A stretch of DNA of 64,000 nucleotides from Deinococcus sp. AB2017081 (GCF_034440735.1 NZ_CP140098.1:411001-475000); one strand, 5' to 3'; numbered from the stretch's first letter, positions 1 to 15,450 are shown. The notes: generated from the letters alone by a model not told the origin. Program-made: numbers and translations.

Positions 1-152
1 TCGGCGGGCACCTCCACGACGGCCTTGTCGGTCTCGATCTCGATGATGGGGTCGCCCGCGTTGATGGTGTCGCCGGGCTTCACGAGCACGGTCACGACCG
101 TTCCCTGTTCGATGTTGTCGCCCACGTCGGGCAGTTTCAGTTCAGTGGCCAT
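1..152 (-). CDS. aceF: Dihydrolipoamide acetyltransferase (PDH E2), N-terminal part
   Basis: This is the first 50 codons of the E2 core of pyruvate dehydrogenase; the rest lies beyond the left edge. The visible protein starts [14 protein letters not shown] and is the first half of a lipoyl domain. The signature [10 protein letters not shown] near residues 40-49 holds the lysine that would carry lipoate. The start is set by a strong ribosome site (GAAGGAGA) 6-7 nt before the ATG. It follows aceE on the same strand after 108 bp, the usual aceE-aceF order. The acetyltransferase domain is not visible, so the E2 assignment rests on the lipoyl domain plus the aceE neighbour. Confidence 0.88.
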   Translation of the reverse strand, partial: MATELKLPDVGDNIEQGTVVTVLVKPGDTINAGDPIIEIETDKAVVEVPA

Positions 153-260
153 GGGTTCTCCTTCGGAGAATGCAGAGAGCGGGAGGCAGAGAGCAGAGGG
201 CCGGGATGGCTTGAGCCGAAGCGAGGTCTGTGCTCTCGGCTCTCAGCCCTCGGCGGGCGT

Positions 261-2990
<2,730 letters not shown>

Positions 2991-2996
2991 GAAAGC

Positions 2997-3002
2997 AGTC
3001 TA
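2997..3002 (-). promoter_or_regulatory. -10 box of leaderless aceE
   Basis: On the minus strand TAGACT is followed by six bases and then the aceE ATG, which puts the transcription start at or next to the first base of the start codon. No ribosome-binding site is present. Confidence 0.55.
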
Positions 3003-3111
3003 GGCTTCCCCATTGCCCACTTCCAACAGGGCATTCTCACATGATCCACCACACGGGCTGGTGAATGGCGGGAGGCGGAGTTGGGGCCGAGCGGACGCCC
3101 CCTCACCCCAG

Positions 3112-3229
3112 CCCTCTCCCCTTGGGAGAGGGAGTCGGCAGGGTAACTGGATTCGGGGAAGGGTGCCCGGTGGCCCCCTCACCCTTCCGGCGCTGCGCGC
3201 CTCCCTCCCTCTCCCACGAGGGGAGAGGG
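3112..3229. repeat. Paired GC-rich palindromes (REP-like)
   Basis: Two hairpins share the arms CCCTCTCCC and GGGAGAGGG: 3112-3132 with a 3-nt loop and 3207-3229 with a 5-nt loop. Both are preceded by CCCCTCACCC-type sequence, so the pair looks like a REP-type doublet. They lie in the 529-bp gap (2991-3519) between aceE and the EamA transporter, where I see no gene. Either could act as a terminator-like structure, but there is no T-run. Confidence 0.6.
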
Positions 3230-3469
3230 AAAAAGACGAGGCTCCCACCCTGCCACTGACCGAATGCCATCGCATGTGGCCCCATCCGCTCAGGGGCGGC
3301 CCTTCGCTCCTCTTGCTCCGTCAACGTAGGCTTATCCGCTCATGGGCGCGCAGCGCGCGGGCGCTGACGGCGTGACCACGAGAGGCAGGGACGCCGCCCC
3401 ACGCCAACGAATCCTCCACGAAGGCCCGCTCGCCGGAAATGGCGACCATATGCCCAGCGCAGCGCCGCT

Positions 3470-3494
3470 CCCCCTGCCCCTCCGGGGTAGGGGG
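3470..3494. repeat. Third GC-rich palindrome in the same gap
   Basis: An 11-bp inverted repeat (CCCCCTGCCCC against GGGGTAGGGGG, loop TCC) lies 26 bp beyond the stop codon of the EamA transporter gene. It is related to the doublet at 3112-3229 by composition and by the flanking GGGG(T)GGGGA motif. It could also serve as the 3' hairpin of the transporter mRNA. Confidence 0.5.
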
Positions 3495-3519
3495 CTGGGG
3501 GGTGGGGAATCTGGACGCC

Positions 3520-4410
3520 CTACCGCTTCTCCCCCGGCCACGCCACCAGCACGACCCCCGCCACGATGACCCCCAGCGCCACCCAACCCAGCGGCCCGAC
3601 GTGCTCCCCGCCCACGAACACGCCCAGCAGGATCGCCACGACCGGGTTCACGTACGCGTAGCTCGTGGCCAGCGCGGGCCGGGCGTGCGCGACGAGGTAC
3701 GTGTACGCGGAGTACGCGAGGACGCCGCCGAACACGATCAGGTACGCGACGGCCCACATGCTCGCGGTGGTGGGCGTGCCCCACGGTTCGCGGAACAGCA
3801 GGCTCAGGACGGTCAGGACGGCCCCGCCGGTGAGCATCTGCGCGGCGCTGTTCATCATGCCGGCGGGGAGGGTCAGGTGCCGTGACCACTGGCTGCCGAA
3901 CGTCCAGCAGATGGGCGCGAGGATCAGCAGCAGGGCGGCGGTGGGCGTGGCGCGCAGCTCGCCGAGGTTCAGCAGGACGATCCCGATGAGCCCCACGCCG
4001 ATGCCGAGCCACTCGCGCCGGGTGGTCTTCTCGCCCCACAGGGAGGCGAAGAGGGCGGCGAAGAGCGGCGAGACGGCGATCATCAGGGCGGCGACGCTGG
4101 AGCTGGCGTCGCGTTCAGCCAGCGTGACGAAGCCGGTGCCCCCGCCGAGGAGCAGCGTGCCGATCACGGCGCTCCACCCCCACTGCTGCCGGGTGGGGGC
4201 GGGCAGACCACGCCACCGCAGGACGCCGTACAGCAGCGCCCCAGCGACCAGGAAGCGCACGGCGAGCATGCCCAGCGGCGGAATGCTGCCGATGGCGACC
4301 TTGATGGCGAAGTACGTGCTGCCCCACACAAGGTACACCACGCCCAGCGCGATCAGGACGGCGGTGGTCACGGCGGGGCGGGTGGGGGCGGCGGCGGACA
4401 CGCCGGTCAT
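3520..4410 (-). CDS. EamA/DMT-family transporter (YedA-like)
   Basis: A 296-residue inner-membrane protein with about ten hydrophobic helices, matching the drug/metabolite transporter superfamily with two EamA repeats. The N-terminal motif [16 protein letters not shown] (residues ~23-38) is the usual start of the first repeat, and the second begins near [14 protein letters not shown]. The start at [10 protein letters not shown] was chosen because it is the last methionine before the first helix; an open frame continues far upstream through the divergent LysR gene and is not credible. Substrate unknown. The LysR gene diverges from it with a 30-bp gap, so it is the likely regulator. Confidence 0.88.
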   Translation of the reverse strand: MTGVSAAAPTRPAVTTAVLIALGVVYLVWGSTYFAIKVAIGSIPPLGMLAVRFLVAGALLYGVLRWRGLPAPTRQQWGWSAVIGTLLLGGGTGFVTLAERDASSSVAALMIAVSPLFAALFASLWGEKTTRREWLGIGVGLIGIVLLNLGELRATPTAALLLILAPICWTFGSQWSRHLTLPAGMMNSAAQMLTGGAVLTVLSLLFREPWGTPTTASMWAVAYLIVFGGVLAYSAYTYLVAHARPALATSYAYVNPVVAILLGVFVGGEHVGPLGWVALGVIVAGVVLVAWPGEKR

Positions 4411-4440
4411 GCTACGCGCCCTGCTACCGTGGGGGCACGC

Positions 4441-5340
<900 letters not shown>

Positions 5341-5371
5341 GCGAACACCCGTCCGCTGTCCTGCGCGCGGC

Positions 5372-5824
5372 TCAGCGCCGCAGCTCCCGGGACAGCAGGG
5401 ACGGGCCGAAACGCAGGCCCACGAGCCTCCGCAGGAACTCGGGCAGCGGGTACGATAGTCGGCGCTGGAAGTAGTTGACGTACTCCGCTGCCGCGAACGC
5501 ACCGAGCGCAGTCGCCGCGAGGCGGTGCGGGCCGTCCAGCCACACGGCGGGCAGCAGGCCGAGCAGCAGCGCGACGTTCACCGGCCGCAGAGCCCGATAC
5601 ACCCGCACCACACCGGCGCGGTCGGGGCGAGCGGGCCACCACAGCCACGTGGCCCAGTACACCGAACCCTGGAGCAGCAGGAATTCCAGCACCACGAAGG
5701 CGTACAGCACGCCAGATCCGGCAGGCGGCGCAGCCCGCGAGTACAGCCACGCGAACACCAGGATGGCCATGCCCTCGCCAGCCGACAGGCTGAGCAGCCG
5801 GCGCTTCAGGACACGCCGTGACAT
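5372..5824 (-). CDS. Integral membrane protein of unknown function
   Basis: A 150-residue protein with four hydrophobic stretches: [47 protein letters not shown] and a weaker one near [18 protein letters not shown]. The C-terminal ~25 residues are basic ([19 protein letters not shown]), as expected for a cytoplasmic tail. I do not recognise a family. It ends head to head with the LysR gene (32-bp gap), and a GGCAGT box 9 nt before the ATG could be its -10. No function is proposed. Confidence 0.65.
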   Translation of the reverse strand: MSRRVLKRRLLSLSAGEGMAILVFAWLYSRAAPPAGSGVLYAFVVLEFLLLQGSVYWATWLWWPARPDRAGVVRVYRALRPVNVALLLGLLPAVWLDGPHRLAATALGAFAAAEYVNYFQRRLSYPLPEFLRRLVGLRFGPSLLSRELRR

Positions 5825-5903
5825 GGCCGGCCCACTGCCATACCGGCAGCCGGGGCGGTCGACCGGGCCAGCCGCGCTGGAAGGTGGGCGGTCACCCCGC
5901 GCC

Positions 5904-7139
5904 TCAGCCCACCACGCGGCCCGACACCTCGCCGCGCCCGGTGCCGGGAATGCCGCGCAGCACGTTCAGCATCAGCAGGGTGCCGGCCAGCGACAGCACG
6001 GCCCCCATCAGGAATGCCGAGCCGTGGAAACTGCGGCCCACGCCCAGCGCGTACACGTTCGTGGCGAGGATCGGCCCGACGACCGCGACCAGCGAGTTCA
6101 GGCTGGTGATCGCGCCCTGCACGCGGCCCTGTTCGGTTTCGTCCACCTGCTTGGAGATCAGGCCCTGGATGGCCGGGTTCGCGAGGCCGCCCAGCGCGCC
6201 CACGACCAGTGACGCATACAGCAGCGCCCCGCTGCGCGCCACGCTGAGCACCAGGAACTCCAGCGTGGACGACACGAGGCCGGTCATGATGGTGCGCCGC
6301 TCCCCGAAGCGGGCCATGAACGGCCCGATCAGGCCGCCCTGCACCGCGGCGGTCAGCAGCCCGAAGAACGCGAGGGCCACGCCGTTCTGGGCGGGTGTCC
6401 AGCTCAGGGTGCCCTCGGTGTACAGCACCCACGTGCTGAAGATCGTCTGGCCCGCCAGGCCCAGCAGCACGAACACCAGCGCCAGCGAGCGCAGGATCGG
6501 GTACTCGCCCAGCGCCCGCAGCGGCAGCAGGGGGTTGAGGTCGCTGCGGCGCATGGCCTTGCCCCGACTGCTCGCGGGCAGCGACTCGGGCAGCACGAAC
6601 AGGCCGTACAGCACGTTCAGGCCCGTCAGCGCGGCCGCCGCCAGGAACGGCACGCGCAGGCCGTACTCGCCCAGGAAGCCGCCCAGCGCCGGGCCCAGGA
6701 TGAAGCCCACGCCGAACATCGCGCCCAGCAGCCCGAAGTTCTTCGCGCGCTCCTCCGGCGCGGAGACGTCCGCGATGTACGCGTTGGCGACCGTGAGGCT
6801 CGCGCCGGTGATCCCGGCGATCACGCGACCCACGAACAGCCACGCGAGGTTCGGCGCGAAGGCCAGCAGCAGGTAGTCCAGGCCCATGCCCGTCAGGGCG
6901 AACAGCAGCACCGGCCGCCGCCCGAAGCGGTCGCTGAGCACCCCCAGGATCGGCGCGAAGATGAACTGCATGACCGCGTAGGCGGCCGTGAGCACCCCGA
7001 TGGTGCGCGCCCCCGCGACCTCCGAGCCCGCCAGTTCCTTCACCAGCCCCGGCAGCACCGGGATGATGATCCCGATCCCCACGATGTCGATCAGGGCGGT
7101 CAGCAGGATGAAGATCAGGGCGGCGGGGCGGGAGCGCAT
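5904..7139 (-). CDS. MFS transporter, TCR/Tet-like
   Basis: A 411-residue major facilitator with twelve predicted helices. The loop 2-3 signature [14 protein letters not shown] (residues ~65-78) and motif C ([14 protein letters not shown], near residue 140) place it with the drug/H+ antiporters of the TetA type, though tetracycline export cannot be deduced. The start is set by the first hydrophobic helix ([17 protein letters not shown]), and a TACACT box lies 9 nt upstream. A related MFS gene lies at 27163-28392. Substrate unknown. Confidence 0.9.
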   Translation of the reverse strand: MRSRPAALIFILLTALIDIVGIGIIIPVLPGLVKELAGSEVAGARTIGVLTAAYAVMQFIFAPILGVLSDRFGRRPVLLFALTGMGLDYLLLAFAPNLAWLFVGRVIAGITGASLTVANAYIADVSAPEERAKNFGLLGAMFGVGFILGPALGGFLGEYGLRVPFLAAAALTGLNVLYGLFVLPESLPASSRGKAMRRSDLNPLLPLRALGEYPILRSLALVFVLLGLAGQTIFSTWVLYTEGTLSWTPAQNGVALAFFGLLTAAVQGGLIGPFMARFGERRTIMTGLVSSTLEFLVLSVARSGALLYASLVVGALGGLANPAIQGLISKQVDETEQGRVQGAITSLNSLVAVVGPILATNVYALGVGRSFHGSAFLMGAVLSLAGTLLMLNVLRGIPGTGRGEVSGRVVG

Positions 7140-7232
7140 ACGACAGCGAGTGTAGGCCCGGGCGGTGGGGGGTGGGCGACATCAGCCATCCGGCGTATGC
7201 CCCGGCCCCGCCCGCGCGCCACACTGCCCCCC

Positions 7233-7772
7233 ATGCCCTCCCCCATGCGGCGCGTCTTGATCGTCGGCAGTCCCGGTTCGGGCAAGAGCACGCTCGCGCT
7301 GGAGCTGGCGCGGCGCACCGGGCTGCCCCTGGTGCATCTGGACGATCTGTATTTTGTGCGTGGCTGGGTGCCGGTCGAACGTGGACTGTGGCTGGAACGT
7401 CTGCAGCACGCGCTGGAGGGCGAGCGCTGGATTGTGGATGGCAACTTCTCCAGTACCCTGCTCCAGCGGGCCTACCGCGCCGACACGGTCATCTTTCTGA
7501 ACCCGCCCCGCTGGCAATGCATATGGCGGGCGTTCTGGCGCGAGCGTCTGGGCCGATACCCGCACGGCGGCCACCCGCCGAAGTGGCCCTCGCGAGCGCT
7601 GCTGCTCGACATCTGGGGCTTCCCGCCGCAGGCCGCGTGGCAGCTGGCGCAGCTCCGGACGGTGCCCGGACTGCGGCTCGTGGTGCTGGCGGGCGACCGC
7701 GAGGTGAGGGCGTTCCTGGCGTCCTGCGAACCGGGCGGAGCGGCCCCGGGCCCTCAGCGGCCGATGAAGTAG
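7233..7772 (+). CDS. P-loop kinase-like protein (topology modulation / adenylate kinase-like)
   Basis: A 179-residue P-loop NTPase. Walker A is GSPGSGKST near residues 11-19, followed by [11 protein letters not shown] and [11 protein letters not shown], which match proteins annotated as DNA topology modulation protein (FlaR-related, adenylate-kinase fold). Real substrate unknown. The ATG at 7233 was chosen because a CACACT -10 box ends 7 nt before it (leaderless); the ATG at 7245 is an alternative. Its 3' end overlaps the convergent phospholipase-like gene by 19 bp. Confidence 0.8.
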   Translation: MPSPMRRVLIVGSPGSGKSTLALELARRTGLPLVHLDDLYFVRGWVPVERGLWLERLQHALEGERWIVDGNFSSTLLQRAYRADTVIFLNPPRWQCIWRAFWRERLGRYPHGGHPPKWPSRALLLDIWGFPPQAAWQLAQLRTVPGLRLVVLAGDREVRAFLASCEPGGAAPGPQRPMK

Positions 7773-8248
7773 AGGCCGCCGAACACGCGCACCATGCGGT
7801 ACAGCGCAGCGGCCGTCCACTCGCATGACGGCCGCTGCCCGACGTCCTTCGCGGCGCAGACCTCGCGCATGTGGGCGTACAGCACGTCGTCCGTCCGCCG
7901 GCGGTCGGCGGCGGTGCGCGTGGCGGCGTGCAGGCGCAGGTTGCGGTACCCGAAGTCGTGCTGCCCGCACGCGGCCGTGAAGTCGCGCACGTGGCCCAGT
8001 GTCAGGTGGTCGGCGCAGCCGTTGCGGAACCAGTCCACGCCGGGCCGGGCCTGCGGCGTGCCCGCGTGCCGGGCGTACTCCTGCTCGTACGCCTCCACGC
8101 TGCCCCACGCGACCGTGCGCACGTAGTCCAGCCCGCCCGGCGGCAGGTCACCGGGGGCCACGGTCGGCGGGTAGCAAGCGCAGAGCAGCGCGGCGAGGGC
8201 GGGGGCCAGGGCTGCCCTGCCGCCGCGTGGGCGCTGACGTGGTCGCAT
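7754..8248 (-). CDS. Secreted prokaryotic phospholipase A2-like protein
   Basis: A 164-residue exported protein. The N-terminus is basic, then hydrophobic ([13 protein letters not shown]), ending in a possible lipobox with Cys25. The core matches prokaryotic phospholipase A2: VDWFRNGC near residue 71 and the catalytic [10 protein letters not shown] with the His-Asp pair at about 97-98, plus conserved cysteines. Such enzymes hydrolyse the sn-2 acyl bond of phospholipids using Ca2+. A GACACT box 6 nt before the ATG suggests a leaderless mRNA. Family assignment is good; activity and target membrane are inferred. Confidence 0.8.
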   Translation of the reverse strand: MRPRQRPRGGRAALAPALAALLCACYPPTVAPGDLPPGGLDYVRTVAWGSVEAYEQEYARHAGTPQARPGVDWFRNGCADHLTLGHVRDFTAACGQHDFGYRNLRLHAATRTAADRRRTDDVLYAHMREVCAAKDVGQRPSCEWTAAALYRMVRVFGGLYFIGR

Positions 8249-8319
8249 GCCTCCAGTGTCGCGCGTGGGCGAGCGAAGGAACGCTCAAGTCGACGTGAGC
8301 CATCCGGCCTACATTCCCC

Positions 8320-8336
8320 TTACGTCCGGGGCGTAA
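8320..8336. promoter_or_regulatory. RDRM-like palindrome over the uvrB promoter
   Basis: This 17-bp site begins TTACGTCC and ends GGCGTAA. It keeps the length and dyad of the Deinococcus radiation/desiccation response motif (consensus arms TTATGT and ACATAA) with mostly transition differences. It overlaps a -10-like TAAAAT at 8334-8339, so a bound repressor (DdrO in this genus) would block the promoter. Confidence 0.6.
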
Positions 8337-8393
8337 AATATGGAGATTCGTTCGGCACGTGCGGCCGCTCTCCCCTGCCCTCCCGGAGGTTCC

Positions 8394-10409
<2,016 letters not shown>

Positions 10410-10422
10410 GGTTCAGCTCCTC

Positions 10423-10454
10423 GCAGGCGTCGGAGGGAACTCTCCGACGCCTGC
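10423..10454. terminator. Bidirectional hairpin between uvrB and the GGDEF gene
   Basis: A perfect 13-bp stem (arms GCAGGCGTCGGAG and its complement) with a 6-nt loop lies between two convergent genes. There is no long T-run on either side, so efficiency is uncertain, but position and stability fit a shared terminator. Confidence 0.65.
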
Positions 10455-10461
10455 GGCTCTG

Positions 10462-12018
10462 TCACGCCGTCCGCTCCCCATCCGAGATCACGCAGTCGCG
10501 CCCGCCGGTCTTGCCCTGGTAGAGCAGAAGGTCGGCGCGGCGCAGGGCGGCTTTCAGGTCACCGTCCGGACAGCAGGCCACGCCGGCGGTGAAGGTCACG
10601 CGGGGCAGGTCATCGGCCAGGGTGGTTGCCGTCCGCACATCGTCCAGCACATCGTCCAGCAGGGTGCAGGCATCGTGTGGGGAGAGGCCGGGAAACAGGG
10701 CGACGAACTCCTCGCCGCCGCTGCGGGCCACGAAGGCCAAGGGCAGTTCCTGCCGCAGGCGGGTGGCGAAGGCGTGCAGCACGCGGTCACCGGTCTCGTG
10801 GCCATGCCGGTCGTTCACGGCCTTGAAGTGGTCGATGTCGATGATCGCCACTGCACCCGGACGCTCGCGCAGCAGGGCCGCACCGGTGTCGAGCAGGTGG
10901 CGGCGGTTGGGGAGGCCGGTCAGGTCGTCGGTGTGGCTCAGGCGGCCGAGTTCCTCGGCGCGGCGCTGCCCGGCCTCGGCCTGGGCGCGCATCAACTCGG
11001 TGCGGTGCATGACCTCCAGGGCGCTGACGCGCTGTTCATGCTCGTCCTGGCGCAGCGTCCGCAGCAGCTGCACGTGGGCCCGCAGGTGGCGCAGCGCCTC
11101 GGCCGGTGTGCCCTGCGCCTCGTACAGGTCGGCCAGCAGGGCGTGGGCCTGCATGACCATGCCCCGCAGCTGAGCGGCCTGGGCATCGGCGACGAAGGTG
11201 TGGAGCAGGTCAAGGCTGTCCGTGAGCCGGCCCTGCGCGGCCAGCAGGCGGGCCAGGGGCTCCACGGCCTCCCACATGGGCCGGTCACCGTACTGCACCT
11301 GGCGCCGCAGCGCTTCCCGCAGCCGCGCCTCGGCCCGCGCCGGAGCCGTGGCCGTGTCCAGCGCACCCTGCTGGGCCAGCGCCATGCTGTGGACGTACGG
11401 CAGGCCATGCCGCTGGGCCAGCTGCATGGCACGTTCCAGCTGCTCGCGGGCGTCCTCCGGCCGGCCGCTCTGCGTGGCCGCCACGGCGAGGTTCAGGTGC
11501 GTGAAGGCCTGTCCGCCGACGTTCTGCGCTGCCCGGAAACTCTCGAGCGCCTGCTGCAGGTAGGGGCGGCCCTGCTGTGTTCCCCGGTCGTTGTGCATCA
11601 CGCCGATGTCGTGCAGGGTACAGGCCTCGATCTCGGTCTCGCCCAGGGCCCGGCACAGCGCGAGCTGGCCCTCGACCAGGGACATGCTCTGGGCCATCTC
11701 GCCGACCTCGAACCCCAGCGCGATCCGGATGTTCATGGCCCGGCACGCCCACACGTCGTGGGCGCCGGGCCGGGCCAGCACAGGCTGAAGGGATTCCAGG
11801 GTCTCGACCATGAGGCCCGAGCGCCAGCTCGCATACGCGCTGAGCACCCGTTCGGCCACCATGACCAGCGGCGCGTCCGGCTGCCCGGCCAGCCACGCGC
11901 GCACCTGCCCGAGCACGGCCGGATGGTTCGACCGGTCATGTTCCCGGTGACGCCACAGGTCGTCCAGCCGCGCGAGCCACGCCCCGGCGGTACCGGGCAT
12001 CTGCGGTGTGATGGGCAT
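10462..12018 (-). CDS. TPR-repeat diguanylate cyclase (GGDEF)
   Basis: A 518-residue soluble protein. Residues ~1-340 are alpha-helical TPR-like repeats, followed by a short coiled linker and a GGDEF domain that begins [18 protein letters not shown] and carries the active-site motif SGGEEF near residue 433. That motif is intact, so c-di-GMP synthesis from two GTP is expected. The product-inhibition RxxD motif is not at its usual place just before GGEEF. No membrane segment is present; the TPR part probably senses a protein partner. A TATCCT box 7 nt before ATG 12018 indicates a leaderless start, so the upstream in-frame ATG at 12102 is rejected. Confidence 0.88.
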   Translation of the reverse strand: MPITPQMPGTAGAWLARLDDLWRHREHDRSNHPAVLGQVRAWLAGQPDAPLVMVAERVLSAYASWRSGLMVETLESLQPVLARPGAHDVWACRAMNIRIALGFEVGEMAQSMSLVEGQLALCRALGETEIEACTLHDIGVMHNDRGTQQGRPYLQQALESFRAAQNVGGQAFTHLNLAVAATQSGRPEDAREQLERAMQLAQRHGLPYVHSMALAQQGALDTATAPARAEARLREALRRQVQYGDRPMWEAVEPLARLLAAQGRLTDSLDLLHTFVADAQAAQLRGMVMQAHALLADLYEAQGTPAEALRHLRAHVQLLRTLRQDEHEQRVSALEVMHRTELMRAQAEAGQRRAEELGRLSHTDDLTGLPNRRHLLDTGAALLRERPGAVAIIDIDHFKAVNDRHGHETGDRVLHAFATRLRQELPLAFVARSGGEEFVALFPGLSPHDACTLLDDVLDDVRTATTLADDLPRVTFTAGVACCPDGDLKAALRRADLLLYQGKTGGRDCVISDGERTA

Positions 12019-12194
12019 ATCACCCAGGATAGGGGGCACGGACGGACTGTGGTCATGACACCTTCTGGCAGGACGCTCAATGTGCGCACAGGACTTCACC
12101 AAGTCCGTGTGAACCGGTGGCGGACGTGCGGCGACGCCACAGCCGGAACAATGGTGCGCGACACGCCTGCCCGACGCAGGCGACAGGAGGCACC

Positions 12195-13430
12195 ATGAGC
12201 ACAGCGAAACGCAGCACCATGAAGGCCGTGGTCTGGCACGGGATCGGCGACATCCGCGTGGACGACGTTCCCGAACCGACCATCCAGGAGCCCACCGACG
12301 CCATCGTGCGGCTGACCGCCAGCGCGATCTGCGGCACCGACCTGCACTTCATCCGGGGCACCATGAGCGGCATGGTGCCGGGCACGATCCTGGGTCACGA
12401 GGGCGTGGGCGTGATCGAGGAAGTCGGCGCGGACGTGCGGAACTTCGCCCCCGGCGACCGCGTGGTGATTCCCTCCACGGTGTCGTGCGGGTACTGTCCG
12501 CAGTGCCGCGAGGGCAACACCGCGCAGTGCGACAACGCCAACCCCAACGGCCCGGACGCCGGCACCGCCTTCTATGGCGGCCCCAAGGACTCCGGCCCCC
12601 TCCAGGGCATGCAGGCCGAGAAGCTGCGGGCGCTGTACGCCAATTCCAGCCTGATCAAGCTGCCGGACAACGTGTCCGACGAGCAGGCCATCCTGCTGTC
12701 CGACATCTTCCCCACGGCGTATTTCGGTGCAGAGCTGGCCGGCGTGAAGACCGGCAGCGTGGTCGTGGTGCTGGGCTGCGGCCCGGTCGGGCAGTTTGCG
12801 ATCATCAGCGCGAAGTTGCAGGGGGCCACGCGGATCATCGCCGTGGATCGCCTGGACGACCGCCTGGCGATGGCCCGCACGAACGGCGCCGAGACCATCA
12901 ACTTCGAGCACGAAGACCCGGTCGAGGCCGTCCTGCGCCTGACCGGCAAGACCGGTGCGGACTGCGTGATCGACGCCGTCGGCGTGGATGCCCAGCATGC
13001 CCACGGCGGCCCCGCGAAGCCCGATGCCAAGAAGGCGAAGCAGGACGAGGAGACGGTGGAGACGGTCGCGCCGGACGCCAAGCCGGAGAACGGCCAGTGG
13101 GTGCCGGGCGACGCGCCCACCCAGGCGGCCGAATGGGCGGTCGGGATGGTGCGCAAGGCCGGGCAGATCGGCATCATCGGCGTGTACTCGCCGAGCGTCG
13201 AGAGCTACCCGCTGGGCAAGGCCATGAACAAGAACCTGACCGTGCGCATGGGCAACTGCAACCACCGCACCTATATCCCGAAGCTGCTGGAGTACGTGGC
13301 CGCGGGCGTGGTCGATCCCACGAAGGTCATCACGCAGCACGAGCACATGGACAGCGCCATCGAGGCCTACGAGGCCTTCGACCAGCGCCAGCCCGGCTGG
13401 ATCAAGGTGGAACTGCAGCCCCAGGCGTAG
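12195..13430 (+). CDS. Zinc-dependent alcohol/formaldehyde dehydrogenase family protein
   Basis: A 411-residue medium-chain dehydrogenase resembling glutathione-independent formaldehyde dehydrogenases. The catalytic zinc motif is SAICGTDLH with GHEGVG, and the structural zinc site is the four-cysteine cluster CGYCPQC...C (C-x2-C-x2-C-x7-C). The NAD-binding Rossmann motif is VLGCGPVGQ. A Lys/Glu/Pro-rich insertion (about residues 275-305) sits in the cofactor domain. The start at 12195 follows an AGGAGG ribosome site. Substrate not determined; aldehyde or alcohol oxidation is the family role. Confidence 0.88.
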   Translation: MSTAKRSTMKAVVWHGIGDIRVDDVPEPTIQEPTDAIVRLTASAICGTDLHFIRGTMSGMVPGTILGHEGVGVIEEVGADVRNFAPGDRVVIPSTVSCGYCPQCREGNTAQCDNANPNGPDAGTAFYGGPKDSGPLQGMQAEKLRALYANSSLIKLPDNVSDEQAILLSDIFPTAYFGAELAGVKTGSVVVVLGCGPVGQFAIISAKLQGATRIIAVDRLDDRLAMARTNGAETINFEHEDPVEAVLRLTGKTGADCVIDAVGVDAQHAHGGPAKPDAKKAKQDEETVETVAPDAKPENGQWVPGDAPTQAAEWAVGMVRKAGQIGIIGVYSPSVESYPLGKAMNKNLTVRMGNCNHRTYIPKLLEYVAAGVVDPTKVITQHEHMDSAIEAYEAFDQRQPGWIKVELQPQA

Positions 13431-13479
13431 GCCAACCGGACGATCCGTTCCGCTCCCGGACGGGCGCACACTGGCGATC

Positions 13480-13995
13480 ATGTCCAGCGTGCGCCCGTTC
13501 ACCGTGGCCGATGCTCCGGCCGTCGCGGCCGTGCAGGTCTGCACCTGCCGTCTCGACCACGCGCCCCACGTCCCGCCAGGCTTCTGGGACGGCGTGACGG
13601 TGGAGGCACAGACCGGCGACTGGCGGCCGTGGCCTGCGCAGTACCCGGACGATCTCCTGCTCGTCGCGGAGGACGCCGGCGAGATCGCGGGCTACGTCCT
13701 GGCGCGGTGCGGCCCGTCCCACGGGACGGACGCCGAGGTCATGGCGCTGCCTGTCCGCCCGGCGTCGCGCGGACAGGGGCACGGCCGTGCGCTGCTGCGG
13801 GCCGCCGTGGAGGGCGTGCAGGCCGCCGGGGCGCGGAGCGTGGGGCTCGCCACGCTGGAGGGCAACCCGGTGCGCGCGTGGTACGGGGTGCGCGGCGGAC
13901 GGGAGGTGGCCACCCGCGAGGACGATGTCGACGGCTGGCCGGGGCGGGAGGTCGTGTGGCCAGACCCTGGAGCGCTGCTGGCCGCGCTGGCGTGA
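13480..13995 (+). CDS. GNAT-family N-acetyltransferase
   Basis: A 171-residue GNAT enzyme. The acetyl-CoA motif A appears as VMALPVRPASRGQGHGRALL (around residues 88-107), followed by AAVEGVQAAGARSVGLATLEGNP. The N-terminus (VRPFTVADAPAVAAV) is typical of the family. A CACACT box 7 nt before the ATG suggests leaderless expression. Substrate unknown. Confidence 0.82.
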   Translation: MSSVRPFTVADAPAVAAVQVCTCRLDHAPHVPPGFWDGVTVEAQTGDWRPWPAQYPDDLLLVAEDAGEIAGYVLARCGPSHGTDAEVMALPVRPASRGQGHGRALLRAAVEGVQAAGARSVGLATLEGNPVRAWYGVRGGREVATREDDVDGWPGREVVWPDPGALLAALA

Positions 13996-14067
13996 GCTCG
14001 GTTCAGCCCGCATTCGGGAACCATTCAGCTGGACTGCCCATAATGGGCGGTGAACGAAGGAGAACGC

Positions 14068-15450
14068 ATGCTTGATGCCAGAGTTCAGCCCCACCGGGAG
14101 TTCCTGCTCGCCCAGACGGCCGGACAGAAGCTGTTCCTGACCCTGACCGTCACCCCGACGGCGCAGGCGCAGGCGGCCCGGCCCGACCTGAGCGTGGTGT
14201 TCGTCGTGGACACCAGCGGCTCCATGCGCGAGGTCGTGACCGAGCCGACCGGAACCACTGGCCGCACCACCACCGTGGACGGCAAGAAGTACGAGATCGT
14301 GAAGGGCGCGCGGAACAAACTGGAACTGCTCACCGAGGCCCTGACCGGCATCATCGAGTCCGACCTGCTGCGCCCCGCGGACCGGATCGCGCTGGTGAAG
14401 TTCGACGACATGGCCGACGTACTCGTTCCCTTCACGCCCGCGAGCGACACGAAACGGCTGCTGGCGGGCGTGGAGCGGCTGGACTGGTACTCGGGCGGCA
14501 CGAACATGGGCCTGGGCATGCAGGCCGGCGCGAAGCTGCTCCAGGGCGAACATGGCAGCCGCCGGATGGTGCTCCTGACCGACGGACAGGCCTTCGACGC
14601 ACCGGTCGTCGAGGAGCAGGCGGGCGTACTGGCTGGCCTCCAGATCCCCGTGACGACGGTCGGCGTGGGCGACGAGGTCAACACCGAGCTGCTCACCCTG
14701 ATCACGGATCGTACCCAGGGCCAGCCCATCGACGTGGTGCCCGACACCGATAACCCGCAGCCGCCGGCGGTGCGGGCCACGGAACTGCCGCAGGCGCTGC
14801 TGGGCGACCTGAAGCAGGCGGCCAACGAGGTCGTCACGAACGTCGCCCTGAGCGTGCGTACCGTGAAAGACGTGGTGCTGGATCGCGTGACACGGGTGCA
14901 GCCCACCCAGACCGATGTGGCGCAGGTCGATGGCCCGCTGCAGCTCGGGAACGTCGAGGCCGGGATCGGCGCGACCTATGTACTCGAGTTCACGCTGCCC
15001 GCCCGCCCCACGGCGCGGATGCGGCTGGCCCAGCTGGGCCTCACATACCAGGTACCCGGCGCGAACTACCGGGGCGAGATCCCACCGCTGGACGTGGTCG
15101 TGGAGTTCACGGGCGACGAGGCCATGGCCGCCCGCGTCGATCCCGGCGTGATGCAGTGGGTGCAGCAGCGCAACATCGAGGGACTGGTCGCGCAGGCCAC
15201 CCGCGAGGCCAGGAGCGACCCGGCCCAGGCCGCCAAGACCCTGGAACTGGCCCGCAGCATGACCCAGCGCCTCGGGAACGGCGCGATGACACAGGTGCTC
15301 GACCGGGCCATCGGGGAACTGGGCAGCAGCAAGACCATCAGCCTGGGCACCGCCAAGACCATGCGTCTGGGGGCCAAGACCCAGACCCTGAAGTCCTCGG
15401 ACGGGGGCCTGCCCTCCGACGAGGACATCCGGAGGATGACGGGCGCTTGA
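14068..15450 (+). CDS. VWA-domain protein, first gene of the phospho-signalling island
   Basis: A 460-residue protein with a von Willebrand A domain: the metal-binding MIDAS DTSGS motif lies near residue 48, with the rest of the site at GGTNMG and LLTDGQ. No signal peptide is obvious, so it is probably cytoplasmic. The C-terminal ~200 residues carry a beta-rich region and a helical tail. The start follows a good ribosome site (AAGGAGAA). It leads a same-strand run: VWA, zinc-ribbon kinase, zinc-ribbon/FHA, PP2C. VWA proteins coded beside a kinase and PP2C (the TerY-P type) are thought to scaffold metal- or stress-responsive phosphorylation; that role is inferred. Confidence 0.88.
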   Translation: MLDARVQPHREFLLAQTAGQKLFLTLTVTPTAQAQAARPDLSVVFVVDTSGSMREVVTEPTGTTGRTTTVDGKKYEIVKGARNKLELLTEALTGIIESDLLRPADRIALVKFDDMADVLVPFTPASDTKRLLAGVERLDWYSGGTNMGLGMQAGAKLLQGEHGSRRMVLLTDGQAFDAPVVEEQAGVLAGLQIPVTTVGVGDEVNTELLTLITDRTQGQPIDVVPDTDNPQPPAVRATELPQALLGDLKQAANEVVTNVALSVRTVKDVVLDRVTRVQPTQTDVAQVDGPLQLGNVEAGIGATYVLEFTLPARPTARMRLAQLGLTYQVPGANYRGEIPPLDVVVEFTGDEAMAARVDPGVMQWVQQRNIEGLVAQATREARSDPAQAAKTLELARSMTQRLGNGAMTQVLDRAIGELGSSKTISLGTAKTMRLGAKTQTLKSSDGGLPSDEDIRRMTGA

